Shown: positions 43,905 through 51,839 of the stretch, piece after piece
How the letters are laid out: each line of letters begins with the position of its first letter
How positions within the stretch are numbered: the stretch's first letter is position 1
Origin: Bradyrhizobium sp. CCBAU 51765
Lineage (GTDB): Bacteria > Pseudomonadota > Alphaproteobacteria > Rhizobiales > Xanthobacteraceae
Length of the DNA: 64,000 nt
Direction: 5' to 3'
Assembly (NCBI RefSeq): GCF_015291725.1
Contig: NZ_CP030038.1
Location: 1,725,001-1,789,000, forward strand
Translations under genes and position numbers: made by a program
Notes under the pieces: generated by a model
What the model was told of the DNA's origin: nothing
Databases searched by the model: none
Seen by the model: only the letters and a program-made list of their open reading frames with translations

Positions 43905-44675
43905 ATGCCTGAATTCGACTGGCGGTCGCCGGATTCCTACAAGAGCCTACAAGACTGCGAAATCACCGACATCGCCTGGGAATGTCTCCGTCGTAACGCG
44001 GACTATCGACGCGAGTACGAAGCGATGATCGCAAGCAGCCCAGATGGTGAAGTGACCGAGGAATTCAGGAGGAAAGGGGTATCTGCTTTCGCCCATGACC
44101 CACAGAGGTCCTTCGACGAGCAGACGATCTTTTGGGCGCCTGAGGTTCTAGCGGCGGTCGTTCCGGTCAAGGTTGCCGGGGCTGCCGATCGCAGTTCAGC
44201 GTCTCAACCGCTGCTTGACCTTGCAGGAGGTCAGGTGCGCCGCGCCGCCGACGGCTGGCACGCCGTGCTGCGCATCGGTTCGGCGGACCACCGTGTCTGG
44301 TCCAAGGGCCCGCCGGTGCTCGGCGCGTCATATGCAGCCGACTTGCCGTTCGACGGCGATTTCGGCGCGCGTGCCTATGCAGCCCGGCGGCTGTGGCGCG
44401 CGATGAATGGACGCGCGCCGGGGCCTGCATTTCATCAACTATCGAAACATCGACGCGAACGCTTGAGCGCAGCGATCCGTGCGCTTGATGCTCACAGCGC
44501 CGGCGGTAGCTATCGCACGATCGCCGAGACGCTGTTCGGCAAAAAGCGCATCCCCGATCGCGCCTGGAAGACGCATGATCTGCGCAATCGAACAATCCGC
44601 TTGGTGCAAGGCGGCCTCGCGTTGATGCGTGGTGGTTACCGGAAACTCCTGCGTCCCGGGCGCAAAGACCAGTAG
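43905..44675 (+). CDS. DUF6499-DUF2285 activator, FseA-like, in a single frame
   Basis: This encodes 256 residues. The N-terminal DUF6499 part is FDWRSPDSYKSLQDCEITD, then IAWECLRRNADYRREY. The C-terminal DUF2285 part is FHQLSKHRRERLSAAIRALD, then YRTIAETLFGKKRI and RNRTIRLVQGGLALMRGGYR. In ICEMlSymR7A the two halves lie in two frames and are joined by programmed ribosomal frameshifting to make FseA, which activates the excisionase gene. Here they form one continuous frame, so no frameshift is needed. Confidence 0.82.
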   Translation: MPEFDWRSPDSYKSLQDCEITDIAWECLRRNADYRREYEAMIASSPDGEVTEEFRRKGVSAFAHDPQRSFDEQTIFWAPEVLAAVVPVKVAGAADRSSASQPLLDLAGGQVRRAADGWHAVLRIGSADHRVWSKGPPVLGASYAADLPFDGDFGARAYAARRLWRAMNGRAPGPAFHQLSKHRRERLSAAIRALDAHSAGGSYRTIAETLFGKKRIPDRAWKTHDLRNRTIRLVQGGLALMRGGYRKLLRPGRKDQ

Positions 44676-44808
44676 CGCAGTCCCTCAGGGGTGCCGAAAA
44701 TCGCCCCTTCCATATTCGGCATCCCTCTCCGAGATCCTGCTCCTCCATGATGACCGCACACACGCCGGTCTAGCCAGTCGTAGTGCGCTGTCCTCCTGGA
44801 GTTCTTAA

Positions 44809-45090
44809 ATGCCCGATCCGATGGCCGGTCTTCCCCCGCGATTCCTGCGTACACCTGAGGCCGCGCGCTATCTTGGCCTGTCCGGTCGCACGCTCGAGAA
44901 ACATCGCACGTACGGTACTGGACCGACGTATCGGAAGATCGGCGGACGTGTTGTCTACGCCGTCGATGACCTGAAAGCGTGGGCCGACCGCGGCGTCAAG
45001 ACATCGACGTCCGACCCCGGAAAGGGGACCGTGCTGCCGGCCAAGAAGCATCCCGCGCTGCGCCCGTATGCGGGTCAAGAACGCCGCTGA
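44809..45090 (+). CDS. HTH protein, RdfS/excisionase-like
   Basis: This encodes 93 residues. A MerR-like winged helix is seen: FLRTPEAARYLGLSGRTLEK, then GPTYRKIGGRVVYAVDDLKAW. The tail is basic. In ICEMlSymR7A the excisionase RdfS has this type of domain, is the target of FseA and lies upstream of the transfer genes. Here the gene stands just before repA and traF. A 9-bp inverted repeat GGTGCCGAA (44690-44698)/TTCGGCATC (44715-44723) precedes it. Confidence 0.8.
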   Translation: MPDPMAGLPPRFLRTPEAARYLGLSGRTLEKHRTYGTGPTYRKIGGRVVYAVDDLKAWADRGVKTSTSDPGKGTVLPAKKHPALRPYAGQERR

Positions 45091-45112
45091 TTGCCGCGTA
45101 AGAGCAGTGACC

Positions 45113-45994
45113 ATGCGGCGCAAGCACCATTCCGAGCGCGACCAGCTTGAGCTCTTTCGGGCGCTGCCCGGTGATCTCGCGCCCCGCGATGCGCAGGATC
45201 TGATGGCATATCCGTTCTTTTCGTTGGCAAAGACCAAACGCACTGTGCCGATCGATTTCCGTGCCGGAGCGGTCGCAATTCGTGTCGAAGCCGTGCCTGA
45301 GCACGGCATGGCGACCATCTGGGATGCAGACGTTCTGATCTGGGCTGCGTCCCAGATCGTCGAAGCCCGTGACGCCGGCTTGAAGACGTCGCGCCTGATG
45401 GCAGCAACGCCATACGAGATTTTGACGTTCGTCGGCCGCGGCACCAGCGCGCGCGACTATGACCGGCTGAAGGCTGGTCTCGATAGACTTCAGTCAACGA
45501 CCGTGCTGACGTCGATCCGCCAGCCGATGGAACGTCGACGGCATCGCTTCTCCTGGATCAACGAGTGGAAGGAAACGGCCGATGCAAATGGCCGTCCATT
45601 TGGGCTCGAGCTGATCCTGCCTGATTGGTTCTACGCCGGCGTCATCGATGAAGCGCTCGTGCTGACGATCGATCGCGCTTATTTCGATCTGACGGGCGGG
45701 CTCGAGCGCTGGCTTTATCGCCTCGTGCGCAAGCATGGTGGACGCCAGGATGTCGGCTGGAGTTTTGATCTTCTGCACCTCCATGCCAAGTCCGGCATCC
45801 TCTCGCCACTCAAGCATTTTGCTTACGACGTTCGTCAGATCGTCCAGCGCCAGACCTTGCCCGGCTATCAGCTCGTGCTCACGCGCGATCCAGATGGCAC
45901 CGAGCGGCTGAACTTCACGCCTACGCCTGTCGATCCCTTAACGGCCCGCTTGCGCCGCCGCGGTCTCATTCCAAATTCGGAGGACAACCTGTGA
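45113..45994 (+). CDS. repA: replication initiator protein A (RPA family)
   Basis: This encodes 293 residues from ATG 45113; an upstream start would lie inside the excisionase-like gene. It has the RPA family order: DLMAYPFFSLAKTKR, MATIWDADVLIWAAS, ATPYEILTFVGRGTS, then ERWLYRLVRKHGG and GWSFDLLHLHAKSG. These proteins initiate replication at iteron origins on alphaproteobacterial plasmids and replicating ICEs. Three iterons lie directly after its stop. The usual next gene, parA, is absent. Confidence 0.92.
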   Translation: MRRKHHSERDQLELFRALPGDLAPRDAQDLMAYPFFSLAKTKRTVPIDFRAGAVAIRVEAVPEHGMATIWDADVLIWAASQIVEARDAGLKTSRLMAATPYEILTFVGRGTSARDYDRLKAGLDRLQSTTVLTSIRQPMERRRHRFSWINEWKETADANGRPFGLELILPDWFYAGVIDEALVLTIDRAYFDLTGGLERWLYRLVRKHGGRQDVGWSFDLLHLHAKSGILSPLKHFAYDVRQIVQRQTLPGYQLVLTRDPDGTERLNFTPTPVDPLTARLRRRGLIPNSEDNL

Positions 45995-45999
45995 ATCAG

Positions 46000-46064
46000 C
46001 TCGTGCTATCGGGGACCGCAACCCTCGTGCTATCGGGGACCCGAACCTCGTGCTATCGAGGACC
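46000..46064 (+). repeat. oriV: three iterons, candidate vegetative origin
   Basis: CTCGTGCTATCGGGGACC occurs at 46000-46017 and 46024-46041, and with one change (CTCGTGCTATCGAGGACC) at 46047-46064. The period is 24 then 23 bp, about two helical turns, as for iterons bound by a Rep protein. An AT-richer stretch and a GAAATCC-TTC-GGATTTC hairpin (46125-46141) follow. Confidence 0.8.
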
Positions 46065-46282
46065 GGAATCGAGCTTAAGAGCTTGTTTCTCCGCGCTTTC
46101 CCGCTCCTCTAACTTTACTAACAGGAAATCCTTCGGATTTCTTCTAACGGAACAGGCCGAAAGCCGCATTGGCGGCGCCCCGCAACGGCAGCCCGACAGG
46201 CCAGCCTGCCTTTGCAGGCCATACACACTCTCGACCAAGCCCAAGCTCACGACCGCCAACTCCAGCGTCGGGGAGCCGTGGC

Positions 46283-46747
46283 ATGAGTGATCTCACGGAA
46301 GTGGAAGTGTTGTGGCTCGAGAAGCGCATCGAAAACCGCGTTCGGTTCGGTCGCATCGTCGAGGAACGGAAGCTTGATCGCCATCGGCGTGTCCTGTCAT
46401 TCGCGCCGGGTAGCATCTTTGCCTTCGTCCGTTGGACCTCGAACGACTTCGGCACGGCCATTTCGCGGATCGACATTTTGCGCGCAATCGCTCCGCGACA
46501 GCGCTGCTCGACCGTCCCTTATGTGACACCCGGCGGGGAGATTTTGCTGCGCCTGTCTGGCTGGCCGAAGGTCGAGCGAGTGCTGCAAATGATCGATGCC
46601 GTTGAGGCACTCGGCATCGATCCAGCTGATGTCGCGCCTGATCATTGGCATCACGTTCATAACCGTCTTTCCGTCAACGAAAACCCGCGCCCATATACAA
46701 AAGCGCGCCATCAGGCCTGGCTTCATCGCCAAAAGGTGATGCGATGA
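46283..46747 (+). CDS. DUF2840 protein
   Basis: This encodes 154 residues from ATG 46283. DUF2840 pattern: LTEVEVLWLEKRIENRVRFG, then FAFVRWTSNDFGT and VPYVTPGGEILLRLSGWPKV. It usually lies between parA and traF in this element family; here parA is missing and it follows the iterons. It overlaps traF by four bases (ATGA). Its function is unknown, presumably in transfer. Confidence 0.88.
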   Translation: MSDLTEVEVLWLEKRIENRVRFGRIVEERKLDRHRRVLSFAPGSIFAFVRWTSNDFGTAISRIDILRAIAPRQRCSTVPYVTPGGEILLRLSGWPKVERVLQMIDAVEALGIDPADVAPDHWHHVHNRLSVNENPRPYTKARHQAWLHRQKVMR

Positions 46748-47256
46748 CGGGCCGCCTAATGATGCTGGCTGTGACGACTGGGGTCGCTGCTGCGCTCATC
46801 GCGACGATCGTCCTGGAGCCGCTTCCGCTTTACATCTGGAACGTATCCGCAAGCGTGCCGATCGGTCTCTACCGCGTGCGACCGGCGGACCAATTTCAAG
46901 TCACTGAATTGGTCGCCGTGCAGCCGCCGGAGCCGCTCGCGACATTCCTCGACTTTAACGGCTATTTGCCCATTGGCGTCCCGATGCTGAAACGCGTGCT
47001 CACCCTTCCGGGGCAGAGTGTTTGCAGAACCGGCCTCACGATTTCGGTCGACGACATAGCAGTCGGCGAGGCAAAGGATCGCGACGGACGCGGCAGGCCG
47101 CTGCCGAGATGGCAGGGCTGCCGCGTCGTCGGAGACGGCGAGCTGTTTCTGATGAATTGGCAGTCTGACGATTCTCTTGATGGCCGGTATTTTGGATTCT
47201 TGCCGGCGTCGGCGGTGATCGGCCGTGCGATGCCGGTGTGGACGTGGGACGAGTGA
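46744..47256 (+). CDS. traF: conjugal transfer peptidase TraF (S26 family)
   Basis: This encodes 170 residues. The N-terminal membrane anchor covers about residues 5-32. SVPIGLYRV carries the catalytic Ser (residue 37), and PMLKRVLTLPGQSV carries the Lys near residue 80. TraF of RP4 processes the pilin precursor TrbC into a cyclic pilin, and a TrbC gene is present at 56865. It overlaps both neighbours by four bases. Confidence 0.92.
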   Translation: MTGRLMMLAVTTGVAAALIATIVLEPLPLYIWNVSASVPIGLYRVRPADQFQVTELVAVQPPEPLATFLDFNGYLPIGVPMLKRVLTLPGQSVCRTGLTISVDDIAVGEAKDRDGRGRPLPRWQGCRVVGDGELFLMNWQSDDSLDGRYFGFLPASAVIGRAMPVWTWDE

Positions 47257-48089
47257 TTGTGCGTATTCGATGTGTTCTCCCTGTCATTCCCTTGTTCGAT
47301 CGATTGCGGGACCATTCCTCCGCCTCGATCGATGTCTGCAAGGCTGGCGCGAGTCCGATCGCATGCTGGGGTCAGTTGGGCACGCGCGCTTGTGCTGTGG
47401 TTCCCCTGATGCTTCTTCTGACCGCGTGTGGCAGTGTTGCTTTGGCCCAGAGCGGATCAACCGCCCAGCCGGGGATCAGCCGGAGTGCTCACTCATTTGC
47501 CGGCTTCATCAATGAAGCCTCACAACGCTTTGCGATCGCGCCGAACTGGATCCGATCAGTCCAAAGCATCGAGAGTGCTGGTGACGTGCACGCCAGATCG
47601 CCAAAAGGCGCAATGGGCCTGATGCAAATCATGCCGGCGACCTGGGCGGAACTTCGAGAGCGCTACCATTTCGGGAACGACCCCTACGACCCGCACGACA
47701 ACATTCTGGCCGGCACGGCCTATCTGCGCGAATTGCTCGATCGGTATGGCTCGCCTGGCGTGTTTGCCGCGTACAACGCGGGACCATCTCGCTATGAAGA
47801 GCATCTCGCAGGCGGCTCTCTGCCTGACGAGACGCGAGCATACGTCGCAAAGCTTGCAAATCTGCTTGCCATCGACCTGCCGCCGAAATGGACTTCCAGC
47901 GGACAGTCATCAGCAGCTGCGACGCTATTCGTCACGCGATCCGATCTCATGAAAACGCGCGATCAGATGCTGGCGCTCATGCCGTCGAGCGGTGTCAGGA
48001 CCGCATTCTCGGCTTCCGATGTTTCGCGCATGGTTCCCCGGCCTATTGGCGTGTTCGTCCCTCGATCGGATTCGGGAGTATCGCAATGA
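47253..48089 (+). CDS. lytic transglycosylase of the transfer operon
   Basis: This encodes 278 residues from GTG 47253, which overlaps the traF stop; a GTG at 47238 is also in frame. A secretion signal or lipoprotein segment lies near residues 45-65 (LMLLLTACGSVALAQ). The SLT domain has IESAGDVHARSPKGAMG then LMQIMPATW and AAYNAGPSRY. It locally opens peptidoglycan for the transfer channel. Confidence 0.9.
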   Translation: MIVRIRCVLPVIPLFDRLRDHSSASIDVCKAGASPIACWGQLGTRACAVVPLMLLLTACGSVALAQSGSTAQPGISRSAHSFAGFINEASQRFAIAPNWIRSVQSIESAGDVHARSPKGAMGLMQIMPATWAELRERYHFGNDPYDPHDNILAGTAYLRELLDRYGSPGVFAAYNAGPSRYEEHLAGGSLPDETRAYVAKLANLLAIDLPPKWTSSGQSSAAATLFVTRSDLMKTRDQMLALMPSSGVRTAFSASDVSRMVPRPIGVFVPRSDSGVSQ

Positions 48090-48427
48090 CCAGGAGTGCT
48101 AGTTCGCAAGCTGATGGCGTATGGGCGATGCCTTCGGCCCGCGCTCTACTCGTCGCTTCGCTCCTCACCGAGCCACCCTTCGGGTGTCTCGGCCCTTCGG
48201 GTAACGATCGCTATCGCAAGCGCTCGGAAGCCGTGGGGCCCTTGCGAGTTGGCTGCCAAGTTGCGGCGGCTATTTCGGGAACCGGCGAGAGACCACGACG
48301 CCACGACGGCAGGGCGGCTCTTCAAATCGGGCTTCGAGAGATCGGTGCACGGGAATAAGACGGCCGTGGCCGAATCCGGAGCCTGGTGCAACGACTTGGA
48401 AGGTCGTTGCCACACAGGAGAGCTCCG
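48090..48427. other. intergenic region before the IS110 transposase
   Basis: The left part holds short GC-rich repeats (CTTCGGGTGTCTCGGCCCTTCGGG, given only by its place at 48178-48201). Near 48388-48410 an 8-bp perfect hairpin GCAACGAC-N7-GTCGTTGC precedes the transposase. The element's left end and any noncoding RNA could lie here; the boundary was not located. Confidence 0.4.
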
Positions 48428-49760
48428 ATGAAACTGTACGTTGGATTGGACGTCGGCCTTGAAGAAACCAGCGTTTGCATCGTCGATAGCGAGGGTCTTA
48501 CGATCCGCGAAGTTAAGGTCAGCACGGAGCCAGAGGCGATCCGCTCCGCTGTGGAGGGTTACGCGGATCGCCTCGATAGGGTCGGGGTCGAGGCGTCATC
48601 GCTGGGTATCTGGCTGTATCGCGAACTGCAGTCAGCCGGGCTTCCAATCATTGTCGTGGAGGCGCGCCACATGCGCGTTTCGCTATCGACAATGCGCAAC
48701 AAAACCGACCGAAACGATGCGCGCGGCATCGCGCAAATGATGCGGTTGGGCTGGTACCGCGCCGTGCATGTCAAGAATATCGACATGCAAAAAATGCGCA
48801 CGCTGCTGACGAACCGGAAGCTGCTCAAGCGCAAATTGATCGACCTCGAGAACCATGTTCGGGGCGCACTGCGGGCCTATGGATTGCTCGTCGGAGCGGT
48901 CGCGAGAGGTGCCTTTGAGGCCCGCATCCGCGAGCTGATCGAGCACAGCGACCCGATTTTTGTGATGTCGATCCAGGTCATGCTGGACGTGCGTCGCGCC
49001 CTCCTCGAAGGTTACGATCGGCTGCATCGTGTGCTCCTGCAGGTGGTCCAGCATGATCCTGTTTGCCGGCGTCTGATGACGGTTCCAGGCGTCGGTCCGG
49101 TCGTTGCCTTGTCATTCAAAGTCGGCGTTGATGACCCTCATCGCTTTGCCCGATCCCGCACGGTGGGCGCCCATTTTGGCCTGACGCCGAAGCGCCACCA
49201 GTCCGGGACGTCGATCGATTTTGAGGGGCGCATCAGCAAACAAGGCGATATCTCCGTGAGGGAGGCGCTGTGTGAAGCTGCCGCAAGTCTGCTGCTACGG
49301 GTCAGAAAATGGTCGGCATTGCGGGCGTGGGGCCTGCGAATTGCCAAGCGGTCGAGCATGCTGTGTGCGATAGCCGCGGTCGCGCGAAAGCTCGCGGGTA
49401 TTCTCCACCGGATGTGGGTCAGCGAGACCGATTTCCACGTCGGATTCGGTGCCAAGATCACGCAACGGCTGCGCCTAAAGCCGGCGCAGTAGCAGCTACA
49501 TAGACGAGCATAGGAAGGCGCTGGGACTACTCCCAGCATGTTGAGGAGGGAACGAAATTAGAGATCCGCGCGCGCGGTGAGCGTCCCCTGGCGGGGCCGC
49601 GAAACGGGGAATGTCCGCTATCTCTTGCCTGCTGCCGCCCTTCGGGGACGAGAGCGCCGGACTGCTTGGACAGCCCTGTTCACGAACCTGATGAAGAGCA
49701 TGCGACGGCCGAAGTGCTGAACGCGAAGGAACGCATGGACCCCGCCTGGTGAAGGCCACT
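48350..49760 (+). mobile_element. IS110-family insertion sequence (approximate ends)
   Basis: It contains an intact DEDD transposase. As usual for the family, no terminal inverted repeats or target duplications could be seen, so the ends are estimates. Hairpins GCAACGAC-N7-GTCGTTGC (48388-48410) and CTGGGA-CTAC-TCCCAG (49521-49536) lie on either side of the gene. It separates the transglycosylase from the relaxase. Confidence 0.65.
48428..49492 (+). CDS. IS110-family transposase
   Basis: This encodes 354 residues from ATG 48428, preceded by AGGAGAG. The N-terminal DEDD domain has YVGLDVGLEET, VGVEASSLG and KTDRNDARGIAQM. The C-terminal Tnp_20 domain has MTVPGVGPVVALSF, then AHFGLTPKRHQSG and SVREALCEAA with its conserved Ser. 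The frame is complete and looks active. Family members use a bridge RNA from a noncoding end to choose target and donor sites. Confidence 0.93.
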   Translation: MKLYVGLDVGLEETSVCIVDSEGLTIREVKVSTEPEAIRSAVEGYADRLDRVGVEASSLGIWLYRELQSAGLPIIVVEARHMRVSLSTMRNKTDRNDARGIAQMMRLGWYRAVHVKNIDMQKMRTLLTNRKLLKRKLIDLENHVRGALRAYGLLVGAVARGAFEARIRELIEHSDPIFVMSIQVMLDVRRALLEGYDRLHRVLLQVVQHDPVCRRLMTVPGVGPVVALSFKVGVDDPHRFARSRTVGAHFGLTPKRHQSGTSIDFEGRISKQGDISVREALCEAAASLLLRVRKWSALRAWGLRIAKRSSMLCAIAAVARKLAGILHRMWVSETDFHVGFGAKITQRLRLKPAQ

Positions 49761-50039
49761 GCAACGCGGTGTGGTGACGTTTGTGCGTCGTAGATGGAGG
49801 GAAGCAGCGATGCTTATTTTGCGAGGACTCGAGGAAAAACCTAGGAATGAGTTGACTTTGCCCGCCCGATTAGGAAGGCGAGATAAAAGGGGCTCGCCGG
49901 TCGAACCGCAAGCCATTGGCATGGCTTGGGTTCTGGCGTGCCGGTCGGTCGGGGCGCGTGCCGCGCTTTGCATTTTGACGAATGCAATCAAAGGCGTTTT
50001 CGGCACCGTGTGCACTTTTGATCGTTTGGAGGCCCTGCC
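49493..50039. other. intergenic region between IS110 and the relaxase
   Basis: It contains the right end of the insertion sequence and probably the oriT, but no oriT could be recognised. A plus-strand frame (49810-50043) overlaps the relaxase start as GTGA; its sequence does not look protein-like. The palindrome CTGGGA-CTAC-TCCCAG lies at 49521-49536. Confidence 0.35.
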
Positions 50040-51803
50040 GTGAGCGTGGGCGACAGCGACCTGCGTATTCGGCCTGGGCGCATCCGCAGTACCCGAGCGC
50101 CTAAGCCGAAGAGCTTCATCAACCAGGTGCTGAGGGCGGCGAAGAAAGCAGGACACACCTCGGGTCAGACCGTAGCTGGCAGGCGTTCGGCGGCCTATGG
50201 GCGCTCCACGTTTGGCCGCGGGCGCCTCGCGTTTAGCCGCGCCAGATTGTTCAGCCCGACGCGGCGCGTCGTGGTGAAGGCGCGCGTGGTTCGTCACAAA
50301 GGGCGAGCCTTCCGTTCAGCGCCACTGACCGCCCACCTCTCATATCTGAAGCGCGACGGCGTGACCCGAAGCGGGGAGCGAGCCGAGATGTTCGACGCCG
50401 GCAGTGACCGTGCCGATGGCGTGGCCTTCGCGCAACGGTGCCAGGACGATCGCCATCATTTCAGGTTCATCGTATCACCGGAGGATGCGGGCGACATGAC
50501 CGATCTGAAGGCCTTCACCCGTGATCTTGCCAAGCAGATGGAGACCGATCTCGGCACGCGGCTCGATTGGGTAGCTGTCGATCATTGGAACACCGACAAC
50601 CCTCACGTCCACCTTCTCGTTCGGGGAGTAGATCAGGACGCGGCGGACCTCGTGATCTCCCGCGACTACATCAGCCAGGGCCTGCGCTCACGCGCCGAGG
50701 AACTGGTCGCCATCGAGCTGGGTCCAAAGCCGGAGCGCGAAATCCGCAATTCGCTGGAGCGGGAAGTCAGGGCGGAACGATGGACGCGGCTCGATCGGGA
50801 GATCCGGCTTGCGGCAGATGAGGCTGGCTACATCGATCTCCGGCCCGAAAATCCGGGCACGCTCGATCCCGAGATCCGGAGATTGATGGTTGGCCGCCTT
50901 CAGTACCTTGAGAGGATGGGCCTTTCTGCATCCGCTGCACCAGGGGAATGGATGGTCGGGCTCGAGGCCGAGCGTAGCTTGCGCGACCTCGGTATGCGGG
51001 GCGACATCATCAAGACCATGCACCGCGCCTTTACCGAGCGTGGAGAACCCCGCGGCGTTGCCGACTTCGTCATCGAGGGTGGACAGCCGACGTCCCAGAT
51101 TATCGGACGCCTAGTCGACCGTGGACTGCATGACGAGCTGACTGGCGAGGCCTATGCCCTGATCGACGGAACAGACGGACGGGCGCACCATGTGCGCTTT
51201 CGAGGGCTCGAGGCTTTCGAACATGTTCCGCCGGCCGGCGGCATCGTCGAAGTCCGACGCTTCGGTCAAGCCGGCGATCCGCGGCCGACCGTGGTGCTGG
51301 CGACCCGCTCCGATCTCGATCTTGCCGAGCAGGTCACTGCTAAAGGGGCCACTTGGCTCGACCACAGGCTGGTCGAACGCGACCCGATGCCACTTGCCAT
51401 GGGCGGATTCGGCCGCGAGACCCGCGACGCCATGGAAGCCCGAACCGAGCATCTGATCCAGCAGGGCCTGGCGCGGCGGCAGGGCCAACGCATCATCCTG
51501 CAACGCGACCTCCTGGACACGTTGCGTCGACGCGAGCTGGACGAGGTGGCCGCAAAAGTCTCAGCCGACACCGGCTTGCCTCATGTGAACGCCGCCTCTG
51601 GGGAGCATGTGGCGGGCACGTATCGCCAGCGGCTGACGCTCGCCTCGGGACGCTTCGCCATGATCGATAATGGGCTCGGCTTCCAGCTCGTGCCCTGGTC
51701 GCGCGAACTCGAGAAGAGGCTCGGCCAACACGTCACCGGTGTCGTGAAGGACGGCGGTGGTATCGAATGGGGCTTTGGTCGCAAGCGCGACCTCGGCCTC
51801 TAG
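50040..51803 (+). CDS. rlxS: relaxase of the VirD2/DUF3363 family
   Basis: This encodes 587 residues from GTG 50040, with GGAGG ten bases before. The relaxase motifs in the N-terminal half include RHHFRFIVSPED and VDHWNTDNPHVHLLVRG, the metal-binding HxH near residue 196. The DUF3363 region follows (GEHVAGTYRQRLTLASGRFAM near the C-terminus). It nicks oriT and pilots the strand. It resembles RlxS of ICEMlSymR7A in type and place. Confidence 0.92.
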   Translation: MSVGDSDLRIRPGRIRSTRAPKPKSFINQVLRAAKKAGHTSGQTVAGRRSAAYGRSTFGRGRLAFSRARLFSPTRRVVVKARVVRHKGRAFRSAPLTAHLSYLKRDGVTRSGERAEMFDAGSDRADGVAFAQRCQDDRHHFRFIVSPEDAGDMTDLKAFTRDLAKQMETDLGTRLDWVAVDHWNTDNPHVHLLVRGVDQDAADLVISRDYISQGLRSRAEELVAIELGPKPEREIRNSLEREVRAERWTRLDREIRLAADEAGYIDLRPENPGTLDPEIRRLMVGRLQYLERMGLSASAAPGEWMVGLEAERSLRDLGMRGDIIKTMHRAFTERGEPRGVADFVIEGGQPTSQIIGRLVDRGLHDELTGEAYALIDGTDGRAHHVRFRGLEAFEHVPPAGGIVEVRRFGQAGDPRPTVVLATRSDLDLAEQVTAKGATWLDHRLVERDPMPLAMGGFGRETRDAMEARTEHLIQQGLARRQGQRIILQRDLLDTLRRRELDEVAAKVSADTGLPHVNAASGEHVAGTYRQRLTLASGRFAMIDNGLGFQLVPWSRELEKRLGQHVTGVVKDGGGIEWGFGRKRDLGL

Positions 51804-51839
51804 CAATCTCGCCAATTCAGTTGCGGAAGGACGCTCGGA

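Noticed and set aside
46000..46064. Iterons considered as a CRISPR fragment
   Set aside because: Only three units with 5-6 bp between them, no spacers of CRISPR length, and they lie directly after repA.
49810..50043. Possible small gene overlapping the relaxase start (GTGA)
   Set aside because: The overlap is suggestive, but the translation has no recognisable pattern and related loci usually have only noncoding DNA here.
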